From PALSA-243 sp036268375 (GTDB taxonomy: Bacteria; Acidobacteriota; Terriglobia; Bryobacterales; Bryobacteraceae): 44,445 nucleotides of DNA. The stretch is taken from NCBI GenBank assembly GCA_036268375.1, contig DATAUH010000287.1, positions 1 through 44,445 of the forward strand, read 5' to 3'. The notes beneath the pieces are model-generated. The model was not told the origin of the DNA and ran no database searches. It worked only from the letters and a program-made list of their open reading frames with translations. The stretch's first letter is position 1. Every line of letters starts with the position of its first letter. The position numbers and the translations under genes are program-made. Below are positions 26,588 through 34,798 of this stretch, one piece after another.

Positions 26588-26627
26588 AGGGATCTTTGCA
26601 TGGATGAACGGCGACGTGCGCGGTGAG

Positions 26628-27398
26628 TTAGCGCCCGGGCGGCGCGGACGCGATGGCTTCCTCGCGAGTGATTTTGCCGTCGCCGTTCTTGTCGAGCTTT
26701 CGAATCGATGCAGGCGCGTTGCGGAGTTCATCTGCGGAGATTGCGCCATCGCCGTTGGAATCGACGGCCGCAAGAATGGGATCGATGCGGATGAGGTTCA
26801 TGTCGCCACGTCCGCCCTCGCCGCGTCCACCTTGGCCGCGGCCTTCACGGCCCGCTGGTCCGGCGTCGCTGGGGGGAGCGGCTTGTGCCGCAGCGACTTT
26901 GCGAATTTCATCGGGGGTGAGAAAGCCGTCTTTATTTTCGTCGCCACGATCGAAGATGCCCTGGAAACGCTCCGGCAACTCGGCGCGCGAAATTTTGCCG
27001 TCGCCGTTGTCGTCGAAGGCCATCAGGGTTTTGACGGTTTCATCGACGATGTTGATCTGCGGCGCGCCTTCCTCACCACCGCGGCCTCCACGTCCACCGG
27101 GTCCGCCCGGTCCGCCGCGACCGCGGCCCGCCGGCATAGCTGCGCGGGCTTCGTCGGCCGAAATCTGCCCGTCCGCATTCTTATCGAGCTTGGCGAGCGC
27201 GCCGGGCGCAGCGTCGATCTCAGTCGCGTCCAATACGCCGTCGTTGTTGGCGTCGAGCGCCGTGAAGCCGGCATTGGGAATGGGACGTCCGCGACCGCCG
27301 CGGCCGTCTTGTCCGAACGGTTGCGGTCCAGGGCCGTCCTGAGCGGAGGCAGCGAGAGCGGCGAATAACGAGAGTGCTGCGATGAAAACGGTTCTCAT
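26628..27398 (-). CDS. exported EF-hand calcium-binding protein with Gly/Arg-rich linkers
   Basis: A 256-residue secreted protein starting MRTVFIAALSLFAALAASAQ. Six canonical EF-hand loops are visible in three pairs: DANNDGVLDATE and DKNADGQISADE; DDNGDGKISRAE and DENKDGFLTPDE; DSNGDGAISADE and DKNGDGKITREE. Gly/Arg-rich spacers (GRGRGGPGGPGGRGGRGG; GRGQGGRGEGGRG) separate the pairs. Calcium binding outside the cytoplasm is likely. First gene of the operon continuing into apbE (40-base gap) and the PepSY gene; divergent from the histidine kinase across 129 bases. A GTG at 27422 is an alternative start. Confidence 0.85.
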   Translation of the reverse strand: MRTVFIAALSLFAALAASAQDGPGPQPFGQDGRGGRGRPIPNAGFTALDANNDGVLDATEIDAAPGALAKLDKNADGQISADEARAAMPAGRGRGGPGGPGGRGGRGGEEGAPQINIVDETVKTLMAFDDNGDGKISRAELPERFQGIFDRGDENKDGFLTPDEIRKVAAAQAAPPSDAGPAGREGRGQGGRGEGGRGDMNLIRIDPILAAVDSNGDGAISADELRNAPASIRKLDKNGDGKITREEAIASAPPGR

Positions 27399-27527
27399 AT
27401 CTACCCGGCAAAACAGATTCACTTAACGAGACGCGAGGCGCAAAGCGCAGGGCACATTAAGGAGTGTTATGCAGACCTTCATTGCGCGCGGCGCCAGCGA
27501 GACAGGGATATCATCGAGTTAATTGGT

Positions 27528-29174
27528 TTGAAGCGCTTGGGGCAAACCCGGCTGGAATGGGCTCTGTTGGCCGTAATCGCGGTAGTGTGCGCGGTTTTGT
27601 CATTTCTGCAATATCGCTGGACAGGTGAATTGAGCCGCGCCGAACCCGCGCTGCTGCGCGCCGGCTTGAACGAACAGGTTGGGCGGCTGGTGCGGAACTT
27701 CAACGAAGAGATTCGCGAGAGCAGCGCCGCGCTGCTGCCGGATGCGGCAGAGGTTCGCGCGAAAGGCACTGCGGAGGCGCACAAGGCACGCTATGAACAG
27801 TGGGCCGGCGCGCACGATCGCGCTCTTTTTTCACGACTGGATGTGGCGGTTCCGAAGCAAGGCGCGGTGCAGTTGTATCGCATGGACGCGGGCGGCAACC
27901 TGACGGCGGAAGAGTGGCCGGAGGGTTGGGGGCATCTTCGAGAGGAGATGACGGAGCGCAGCAGGGGCCAAGGCCGGCCACCGGCAATGCCGCCCGATTC
28001 GAACCTGATTGAGCTGCCGGTGTTTGCGAATCCGGACGATCGCGGCTCCGAATTGGAATGGATGCTCTTTGAGCTCGATCAGAATTACGTACGCAGCAAG
28101 ATTCTTCCACGCCTGGTAGCGGAGTATCTGAATCCCGGCAATGAGCTTGTGTATGACGCGTCGGTCAGTTGGGGCGGTCCGCACAACGCGGTGATTTATT
28201 CGACGCGCGCCGACCAATCCGATGTGGCGGAGAAAGCAGATGCAACGGCGGGAATGTTTTCGCCGGAGACGGAAGCCGCAGGCCGCGGAAGAGGCCGATT
28301 CCACGAGGAGCGGCGGATGTCGCGCTGGGTGATTGCGGTGCGGCACCGCGCAGGATCGCTGGATGCGGCGGTGGCGCGCGCGCGACGGCGCAACCTGATT
28401 GCGTCGCTGCTGCTAGTGGGATTGCTGGGCGGCGTGGCGTGGGCGCTGGTGCGGTACACGGCGCGTTCGCGAAGGCTGGCGGAGATGCAATTCCGGTTCG
28501 CGGCCGGCGTCTCGCACGATTTACGTACGCCGCTGACCGCGATCCGCGGAGCGGCGTACAACATGGCGGAAGGTTTGGTGAAGGAACCGGCGGCAGTAAA
28601 CCGTTACGCGAAGTTGATCCAGCGTAATGCCGAAGAACTGACGGCGATGATCGAAAATGTTTTGGCATTTTCGGCCACGCTGCAATCGAAAACGGAACAA
28701 TCGCGCAAGGTGCTGGCGGTGGGAGAACTGTTGCAGCACGCGGCGGCGGCGATGACGCCGGAAGCGGAACAGGCGGGCTGCCGGCTGGAGGTGAACGTCG
28801 CGCCGGATTTGCCCACGGTGCGCGGCGATTCAGTTGCGCTCGAACTGGTGTTTCGAAACCTGATCGGAAACGCGGCGCGGCACGGCGCGCAAGGCAAGTG
28901 GATTGGCGTATCGGCGGCGCGGGCGGGCGATGGCGTGGAGGTGCGGGTCTGCGACCGCGGGCCGGGCATTGCGGAGGCGGAGCGCGAACGGATCTTCGAG
29001 CCCTTCTACCGCGGCAAGGTGAGCCGCGCGCAACGCGTGCAGGGCACGGGGTTGGGACTGAGCCTGGCGAAGAACACGGTCGAGCAATATAAGGGGACGG
29101 TGGAGGCGCACAATTCGCCTGGCGGAGGCGCGGAGTTCACGGTGCGATTGCCGGCGGCTTCGGAGCTTTCGTGA
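27528..29174 (+). CDS. membrane sensor histidine kinase
   Basis: A 548-residue kinase starting at TTG 27528, with no strong ribosome-binding site. Transmembrane helix 1 is at ~10-28 and helix 2 at ~290-310 (LIASLLLVGLLGGVAWALV), enclosing a ~260-residue periplasmic sensor domain of no recognised type with a Gly/Arg-rich stretch. The H-box is VSHDLRTPLTAIRG (phospho-acceptor His330), the N-box NLIGNAARHG, the G1 box CDRGPGIAEAE, and G2 GTGLGLSLAK. It overlaps the response regulator gene by 4 bases. Divergence from the EF-hand/apbE/PepSY operon suggests that operon is a target. Confidence 0.9.
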   Translation: MKRLGQTRLEWALLAVIAVVCAVLSFLQYRWTGELSRAEPALLRAGLNEQVGRLVRNFNEEIRESSAALLPDAAEVRAKGTAEAHKARYEQWAGAHDRALFSRLDVAVPKQGAVQLYRMDAGGNLTAEEWPEGWGHLREEMTERSRGQGRPPAMPPDSNLIELPVFANPDDRGSELEWMLFELDQNYVRSKILPRLVAEYLNPGNELVYDASVSWGGPHNAVIYSTRADQSDVAEKADATAGMFSPETEAAGRGRGRFHEERRMSRWVIAVRHRAGSLDAAVARARRRNLIASLLLVGLLGGVAWALVRYTARSRRLAEMQFRFAAGVSHDLRTPLTAIRGAAYNMAEGLVKEPAAVNRYAKLIQRNAEELTAMIENVLAFSATLQSKTEQSRKVLAVGELLQHAAAAMTPEAEQAGCRLEVNVAPDLPTVRGDSVALELVFRNLIGNAARHGAQGKWIGVSAARAGDGVEVRVCDRGPGIAEAERERIFEPFYRGKVSRAQRVQGTGLGLSLAKNTVEQYKGTVEAHNSPGGGAEFTVRLPAASELS

Positions 29175-29857
29175 CGGCGCGCATTCTGCTGGTGGAGGAT
29201 GCGCCGGATGTGCAATTGATTGTCGCGGACCTGCTGCGAGGGAATGGGCATGAGGTGGTAGTGTCGGGCGATGGCGGCGAAGGCCGGCGCGTGGCGTCGG
29301 AGCAGTTATTCGATCTTCTGATTCTGGATGTGATGCTGCCGGGCATGGATGGATTTGAGCTATGCCGCGCGGTGCGTGAGCACGGGTTCGATGGCGGCAT
29401 CCTGATGTTGACGGCGCGCGCGCAGGTGGACGACCGCGTGGAAGGTCTGGGTGTTGGCGCGGACGACTATCTGATCAAGCCGTTCCACTCAAAGGAGCTT
29501 CTGGCGCGGGTAAGCGCGCTCCTCAGACGTCTGGGTAAGACGCCGCTGACGCCGGTGCTGCAATATCATTTCGGCGACGTGTCGGTGGATTTCGAAAGGC
29601 GTGAGGTGACACGAGCGGGAGCCTCGGTGAATTTGGCGGCGAAGGAGCTGCAGTTGCTGCGGCAGTTGATCGATCATCGCGGGCAGGTGTTGTCGCGCGA
29701 GCGGCTGTTAGCGCGGGTGTGGCACGATCAGCCATTCATCGGACCGCGCACGGTGGATGTACACATTGCGTGGCTGCGCCAGAAACTGGAAGAGAATCCG
29801 CAAACGCCGCGGCACATACTTACGGTTCGAGGCGAAGGCTACTCTTTTGCGGCGTGA
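29171..29857 (+). CDS. OmpR/PhoB-family response regulator
   Basis: A 228-residue two-domain regulator. Receiver: acidic pair in LLVEDAPD, phospho-acceptor Asp53 in LILDVMLPGMDG, Thr in MLTARA, and Lys103 in YLIKPFH. Winged-helix output: AAKELQLLRQLIDHRGQV, RERLLARVW, GPRTVDVHIAWLRQKLE, RGEGYSFAA. GTG start at 29171 shares bases with the kinase stop, so the pair is translationally coupled. It probably binds DNA repeats upstream of target genes; the divergent intergenic region 27399-27527 is the obvious candidate. It converges on the MmgE/PrpD gene. Confidence 0.92.
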   Translation: MTARILLVEDAPDVQLIVADLLRGNGHEVVVSGDGGEGRRVASEQLFDLLILDVMLPGMDGFELCRAVREHGFDGGILMLTARAQVDDRVEGLGVGADDYLIKPFHSKELLARVSALLRRLGKTPLTPVLQYHFGDVSVDFERREVTRAGASVNLAAKELQLLRQLIDHRGQVLSRERLLARVWHDQPFIGPRTVDVHIAWLRQKLEENPQTPRHILTVRGEGYSFAA

Positions 29858-29878
29858 GGGCGCGGATGACACGTGCGC

Positions 29879-31318
29879 TTAAGCCGAAGCCAGGCGCGCC
29901 AGTTGTCCGGCCTGCGGCGCCTGCTCGATCTTCCAGCAGAATTCGATGACGCGGCTGACCTGCGCGGCGGGCAGAATACCTTCGGCGAGACCTTTAAACT
30001 TGGCTTCGAGTTGCGCGTCGGACATTGGATTGTTTGCGCTGCCGATTGCATGCTGGATGAACTTGTCGAGGCGGCGGCCGTCTTTAAGCATGACCCCGAG
30101 GCGCACCTGGTCTTCGGCGATGCTCTTGTCTACGGTGGCGCTGACGCGATCGCGTAGGGAGATGACGCGCGGGTCGCGGGCGGCGCGATCGCTGAATTCG
30201 GACTCGCCAACGCGTCCGTAAACCATGGCCGCGGCCACGGCGTGATAGACGCTGAACTTACTTTCGAGGCCTGTTTGCGGTGTTTTCTTGCCGGTAAGTT
30301 CGATGACGAGAGGATTGACCGTGAGGGCGATGCGATCGATCTGATCGGCTGAAAGGCGATTCTCGTTTCGCAGTTGCAGCGCTCCATCGAGCGCCGGGTG
30401 AATCACGACGCCGCAGGGGAAGGGCTTGTAGCTGTTGAAGGCGATTTGCCAGCGTTCGCCGAGATGGCCGGTAATCTCGTCGTACTTATGCGCGGTGCTG
30501 AGGACGTTGGCCCAACCACGGGTGGCTTCGAGTGGTTGATCGGAGCTGGTGAAGTTTTGCGCGGCTAACAGGGCAGCGGTGAGGCCGTTTTGCGAGGCTC
30601 GGCCGGGGTGAAAACTCTTGGTCATGGTGCCGAACATCTCACGCAGGCCGACGGGTTGCGTGGCGGCCAGGCCGAGCGCCCACACCATCTGTTGTTCGGT
30701 AAGGCCCAGGATTTTCCCGGCGGCAGCGGCCGCGCCAAACGGTCCGACGGTGCCGGTGATATGCCAGCCGATATCGTAATGTTGCGGGTAGACGGCGTTT
30801 GCGATGCGGCATTCGACTTCGACGCCGAGAATGAGCGCGTGCACGAACTCGGCGCCGGTGAACGGATGATATTCGGCGAGCGCGAGGAGCGCGGGCGCGA
30901 CCGGACCGGCGGGGTGAACGATGGTGCGAAGGTCGGTGTCATCGAAGTCGAAGATGTGAGAGCTGATGCCGTTCATGAGCGAGGCATTCAAGATGTCCAT
31001 ACGCTCTTTGCGCCCGAGCACGGAAGCCTGCGGCGGTCCGCTGAAGGGCTTTAGCGCGCGGATGGCGATGCCGACGGTTTCGTGGCCGCTGCCGCCGATG
31101 GCGCAACCTGTCCAGTTCAAGATGGTGCGAAGCGCCTCGCGACGAACCGGGGCGGGGACATCTTCGGACCGCGAAGAGACTACCCACGACGCGAGGCGGC
31201 GGGTTACGTCGTGGGCGGCAGGAGTTGGCGATTGTGGAGACTCCGCCGCAGAGACGGAGGCCGCGGCGCTGCCGAGTGCGGAGGACTGGAGAAAGCCGCG
31301 TCGATTCAGTTTGCGCAT
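29879..31318 (-). CDS. Tat-exported MmgE/PrpD-family protein
   Basis: A 479-residue protein of the 2-methylcitrate dehydratase (MmgE/PrpD) fold: NWTGCAIGGSGHETVGIAI, LMNGISSHIFDFDDTD, VHPAGPVAPALLALAEYH, HITGTVGPFGAAAAAGKI and LAATQPVGLREMFGTMTKSF are family signatures. The N-terminus carries a twin-arginine signal (NRRGFLQSSALGSAAASVSA), which is unusual because characterised members are cytoplasmic. The gene is likely to be an exported dehydratase/decarboxylase-like enzyme of unknown substrate, not the methylcitrate-cycle enzyme; no prpB or prpC is nearby. ATG 31318 places the Tat motif at the start. It follows the 31332-32402 gene by 13 bases, so they are co-transcribed. Confidence 0.88.
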   Translation of the reverse strand: MRKLNRRGFLQSSALGSAAASVSAAESPQSPTPAAHDVTRRLASWVVSSRSEDVPAPVRREALRTILNWTGCAIGGSGHETVGIAIRALKPFSGPPQASVLGRKERMDILNASLMNGISSHIFDFDDTDLRTIVHPAGPVAPALLALAEYHPFTGAEFVHALILGVEVECRIANAVYPQHYDIGWHITGTVGPFGAAAAAGKILGLTEQQMVWALGLAATQPVGLREMFGTMTKSFHPGRASQNGLTAALLAAQNFTSSDQPLEATRGWANVLSTAHKYDEITGHLGERWQIAFNSYKPFPCGVVIHPALDGALQLRNENRLSADQIDRIALTVNPLVIELTGKKTPQTGLESKFSVYHAVAAAMVYGRVGESEFSDRAARDPRVISLRDRVSATVDKSIAEDQVRLGVMLKDGRRLDKFIQHAIGSANNPMSDAQLEAKFKGLAEGILPAAQVSRVIEFCWKIEQAPQAGQLARLASA

Positions 31319-31331
31319 GTCGAGTTGACTC

Positions 31332-32402
31332 TTACCGATCTTCGAGCGCCAGTTTTCCCGCGCCATCCGGCAGACCGCCTAGCTTGGTTGTAAGTGACGA
31401 GTAAGTGTAATTCAGTTTCCAAGTAAATTCCTGGCCCGGCGCAACCGAGATGTGAATAAACGGTTCTACTGCGAGCACGGCCCGGATGGACCACAGCGAT
31501 TCGCTCTGCAAAGGCCGATCGGCGGTGATTTTCACGGAGACGCCGGCGCGTTTGTTATCGACGCGAACGTTATAGTCGCTGGCGTTGTTGGAGAAGCCCT
31601 GAATTGGCGTCGTGACGCGGTCCTGATTGGCGAGGCTTTTCAGATAAACGATCTGGTTGCCGCGAATTTCCGCGAAATCTTTGGTGGGCGGCCGGTTGGA
31701 TTGAATTTGGAAGGGAACGGTTATGGTGTAGTCGGGGCCGGGGGCCTCGCCATCGATGTGCAGGAAGTTGTGGTCGTAGACGTTTGTGTCGATCGCCTGT
31801 TTTCCGGTGTTCCGCAGGCTGTGTTCGATCTGCATTTCCGGTTTGCCTTTGGTCAGCCGGATAGTCTTGCGGTAAATATACGCGTAGCCCGAAGCGGGGT
31901 CGGTAACTTCCTGCGTAAATTCAACCGCGTCGGCGCTGGTCTTGGCGCTCCACTTACCCGGGTCGGCAATTTCATAAAGGCGGAAGCGATTGTAGGCGGA
32001 ATCGTCCGGTTTTTTCAAAACACCGACGCCGATTTTCACGAAGGTACCGCCGGCCTTGGCTTGCTCATACCCGAGCGGCTGATTGTTCTCGTTGATAAAT
32101 TCTTCGGCGGGACCAACCGCCGCCGTGCAGGGGCTGGAGACAACGTCCTGCCCGTCGTAAGTGAAATCGCGAACGTTCGGATCAACGCGCTGAAACCAGC
32201 TTCCGTAAAACTCGTGGCCTTTGTAGACAAGGCTGCCGATCATTCCGGCCCAGTCAAACCGGGTGGCGTGATAGAAGCCGCTCTTCGCGTCGGGCAGGTA
32301 AACCTTCAGGCGAAGCTCGCCATTGGTTAACTCCGCTTCGGGGAAACTGGCCGCGGTTGCGATTGCGGTCGCCAGGAGAACGGACACCAAGAATTTGAAC
32401 AT
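31332..32402 (-). CDS. exported beta-sandwich protein, possibly galactose-mutarotase-like
   Basis: A 356-residue secreted protein (signal MFKFLVSVLLATAIATAASF). The body is beta-rich: LTNGELRLKVYLPDA, GFYHATRFDWAGMIGSLVY, KTIRLTKGKPEMQIEHSLRN, NVYDHNFLHIDG, then AEPFIHISV-like closing strands. The HNFLHIDG segment and the spacing of aromatic residues suggest an aldose-epimerase-like sugar-binding fold, but no catalytic His/Glu pair is certain. I would call the family unassigned with a sugar-binding fold as the best guess. It is transcribed ahead of the MmgE/PrpD gene. Confidence 0.65.
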   Translation of the reverse strand: MFKFLVSVLLATAIATAASFPEAELTNGELRLKVYLPDAKSGFYHATRFDWAGMIGSLVYKGHEFYGSWFQRVDPNVRDFTYDGQDVVSSPCTAAVGPAEEFINENNQPLGYEQAKAGGTFVKIGVGVLKKPDDSAYNRFRLYEIADPGKWSAKTSADAVEFTQEVTDPASGYAYIYRKTIRLTKGKPEMQIEHSLRNTGKQAIDTNVYDHNFLHIDGEAPGPDYTITVPFQIQSNRPPTKDFAEIRGNQIVYLKSLANQDRVTTPIQGFSNNASDYNVRVDNKRAGVSVKITADRPLQSESLWSIRAVLAVEPFIHISVAPGQEFTWKLNYTYSSLTTKLGGLPDGAGKLALEDR

Positions 32403-32584
32403 GCGAGATCAGGATAGCCCTCGCTTCTGCCTCGGGGCAAGCATTGGAGGTTAAGGTTCGGGGCCGGCGTGAGTCGATATCGAGATTCGCCGCCGTGGCG
32501 GAACACGCTGGTTTGGTTGAGCAAACGGAAGGGTTAACGATGTTAATGCGGCAACGGCACAGGCGTTACACGGCGGCGATTCGC

Positions 32585-34144
32585 TTATTCCTGGATGACT
32601 TCGATTGCACTTACGATGGGGAAATTTTTCACCGGGACAAACGACAACACGATGTTGCCTTGATGATTCGGTTCTATGCCGCGATACTCCCGCATAAGGG
32701 CTCGGTTGGGTCCGCCGGCGTGCACGAATACGTCGAAGTTGCGTTCGAGCGAAACGCCGTTGCACAGCAGATCGAATATGCGCGAGCCCGCACCCGCCTG
32801 GCCGCCAGGCTGCCCTGGTCCAAGCCAGCGCTCGGCCATGTGAAGCACGACGGTATATTTTCCGGGCGACACGGGAACTGTGTAACTGAAATTCCCGAAG
32901 CGCTCGCCGGCATAAAGCTGCGGATCATCGCCGCCTGTGACATCGGCGGTACGGGTGACAACCTGTCCGCCGACTGCGGAACGATCCGACGTCCATGCGC
33001 GTCCACTGGAATCGGTGTAGCCGGGCGGTTGCGCGACCAAGCGTATGGGACTTAGTCTGCCGGGTAACCCCGGAGTAAGTTCAATCGCATTGACGAATGG
33101 TTCGCTTGATATCTTCGGAAAAGCGATGTGGATGTAGCCGTCATTTGCAGGAGTGACGTCCTGAAAGACTTTGATGAGCGCAACGTTGACGCCCGCTTCT
33201 CCGGCTACGCTCAAGCGCCTCTTTACGACAACGCCGTTGATCTGGATTTCGAAGAAGCGCGTATTTTCGCCACCGTAACCCGCGGCGTTACCATCGCCGA
33301 AATACGTCTCCGCGAAATGCAGGCGCAGTTCATAGTGGCCGGGCTTGGCGGGAATGTCGTAGGAAAATACGCCCTGGCGCCAGGTTTGGTAAAGGCGCGG
33401 ATCACGCGTGCCCCAGATGGGATGATTTCCGGAATTGGCGACCGTGCCGCCGTGGAAAAATCGATCGCTCACCCAAACGTGGCCGTAGCCGTCGGTGTAG
33501 TTGCCTTCTAAGAGTCCCGGAAGAATGCGCACCGAATCGCCTATGGGAGTCGCCAGATAGGCGCCGTTCACTTTGTTGCGGGGAGCGTTGCCGACGCCAA
33601 GCGCGTAAGCGATCGCCGCCAAAGCTGCAAACGCGGCAACGGGTATTAGCCACTTGCGCACGTGCATCTTTCTGGCGGGTGAACGCACGGCGACGATCTC
33701 CGTTACCTCTGCAACCGGCGGCGGTTCCTTGGGCCCAGACTCGAGTCGCAAAGGCTCGACGAAGCCGCTGGCGGGTTCGTTTTGCGGATCGCTGCCGAGC
33801 GATTCTTCGTGGAAGACAAACTGAGGCGCATAGTGTCCATGTGGAATCACGATATGGACGGGGTGTACAGCGCCTCCGTTTGCGTAATATTCAGTCAGCT
33901 TTTCGCGCAGGCGGTGAAACTGTACGCGGATGATGGAATCTTTCTTGGGATCGAATTCCGGAGACCGCCCCAGCACATCCACCGCGATGCTGTATTCTTT
34001 TATGGTTTCCGCGGAACCTTCAAAGTATTTCGCGCAAACGTATCTGAGTAACTGGGCCAGCATCGGCGACCGGTCGAAGACGCCAGATCCTAATACGCTT
34101 TCGAGTTCGCGAGTTTCCCTTGTGAAGTCGACCGTGGACTCCAT
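32585..34144 (-). CDS. membrane protein: N-terminal acidobacterial domain, one TM helix, two malectin domains
   Basis: A 519-residue type II membrane protein. Residues 1-~110 match a domain common in Acidobacteriota membrane proteins (LAQLLRYVCAKYFEG, IKEYSIAVDVLGRSPEFDP, DSIIRVQFHRLREKLTEYY, IVIPHGHYAPQF), sometimes labelled adenylate-cyclase- or winged-helix-like; its function is not settled. A single helix (KWLIPVAAFAALAAIAYALG) lies near 165-185. Two malectin-like modules follow: residues ~205-345 (GHVWVSDRFFHGG, YELRLHFAETYFGD) and ~365-519 (GRAWTSDRSAVGGQ, YTVVLHMAERWLG). Malectin binds di-glucose-type sugars. Start 34144 has AGGGGG just upstream; an earlier in-frame ATG lies inside the neighbouring repeat. 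A carbohydrate-sensing role is inferred. Confidence 0.8.
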   Translation of the reverse strand: MESTVDFTRETRELESVLGSGVFDRSPMLAQLLRYVCAKYFEGSAETIKEYSIAVDVLGRSPEFDPKKDSIIRVQFHRLREKLTEYYANGGAVHPVHIVIPHGHYAPQFVFHEESLGSDPQNEPASGFVEPLRLESGPKEPPPVAEVTEIVAVRSPARKMHVRKWLIPVAAFAALAAIAYALGVGNAPRNKVNGAYLATPIGDSVRILPGLLEGNYTDGYGHVWVSDRFFHGGTVANSGNHPIWGTRDPRLYQTWRQGVFSYDIPAKPGHYELRLHFAETYFGDGNAAGYGGENTRFFEIQINGVVVKRRLSVAGEAGVNVALIKVFQDVTPANDGYIHIAFPKISSEPFVNAIELTPGLPGRLSPIRLVAQPPGYTDSSGRAWTSDRSAVGGQVVTRTADVTGGDDPQLYAGERFGNFSYTVPVSPGKYTVVLHMAERWLGPGQPGGQAGAGSRIFDLLCNGVSLERNFDVFVHAGGPNRALMREYRGIEPNHQGNIVLSFVPVKNFPIVSAIEVIQE

Positions 34145-34214
34145 GCGGCCCCCTAGATGCAGGGAGTATACCTCAAATTCCAGAAACCCGGCAATGAAGC
34201 CCGCCGCACTCTGG

Positions 34215-34390
34215 CCCGGATTTTTCACATCGTTTCTACTGCGTCGCGGGATAGGTCCCCGTCTACTTATTGCGCTTGTTCAGCGCGCTCGATGTGCTGT
34301 TCGAGTACGCCTCCGCCCGCTGACGCGCACGCGCCTCATACCCATCGCCTTCTCACGCGCCTCGCTACCAAACAGCGTGAGAAATCCGGG
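34215..34390. mobile_element. 176-bp MITE/REP-like element, second full copy
   Basis: Arms CCCGGATTTTTCAC (34215-34228) and GTGAGAAATCCGGG (34377-34390) are reverse complements with one mismatch. An inner perfect 9-bp hairpin, TTCTCACGC with GCGTGAGAA, is nested at the right end. Alignable with 21040-21218 over most of its length, and with 1-33 at its right end. It sits between the malectin gene and the exported ABM-like gene. Confidence 0.75.
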
Positions 34391-34395
34391 CTCGG

Positions 34396-34788
34396 TTAGT
34401 AAATATCGTACAGAAGAATATTAAAATTCTTATCGCTTAAAGTGTCTTCGATGGTTGGCCAGTATTTCTTGTGCGTGGCAGTGGCGATCCATTTTTGACG
34501 TAGCTCCTCGCTTTCGTAGACCAGCACAAAGCGGAATTTGCCGCCGGGGGGAGCGCCACCGCGAATCGCTTCGCGTAGCTTCAGCATTTTGAGGTCGACA
34601 TATCCTGGCTGCTTTTTCGCCGCGGGCTTGAAGATCTTCTCGAAGTTGCTGAGCATTTCCTGCTCGCGGCCGGGTGTCACTGCGAGATCGAGGTGCAGTT
34701 CGATACGGCGGGGCGGGTCAGCAGCCCGCGCGGAGGCCGAAACGTAAGCTGCCGCGAGTGCGGATTGAATTAAGTTTCTGCGTTTCAT
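34396..34788 (-). CDS. exported ABM-like dimeric alpha/beta-barrel protein
   Basis: A 130-residue protein with a twin-arginine-type or Sec signal (MKRRNLIQSALAAAYVSASA) followed by one ferredoxin-like ABM domain: RIELHLDLAVTPGREQEML, KKQPGYVDLKMLKLRE, FRFVLVYESEELRQKW, TATHKKYWPTIEDTL. Monooxygenase activity is possible but not certain, as this fold is also used for binding. It lies 10 bases after the cupin gene, in one operon. Compare the cytoplasmic ABM protein at 10592. Confidence 0.7.
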   Translation of the reverse strand: MKRRNLIQSALAAAYVSASARAADPPRRIELHLDLAVTPGREQEMLSNFEKIFKPAAKKQPGYVDLKMLKLREAIRGGAPPGGKFRFVLVYESEELRQKWIATATHKKYWPTIEDTLSDKNFNILLYDIY

Positions 34789-34798
34789 GATCTGTCGC

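Noticed and set aside
26376..27368. Long plus-strand frames across the EF-hand gene
   Set aside because: They mirror the repeated EF-hand and Gly/Arg coding sequence on the minus strand; the six EF-hand loops decide the true strand.
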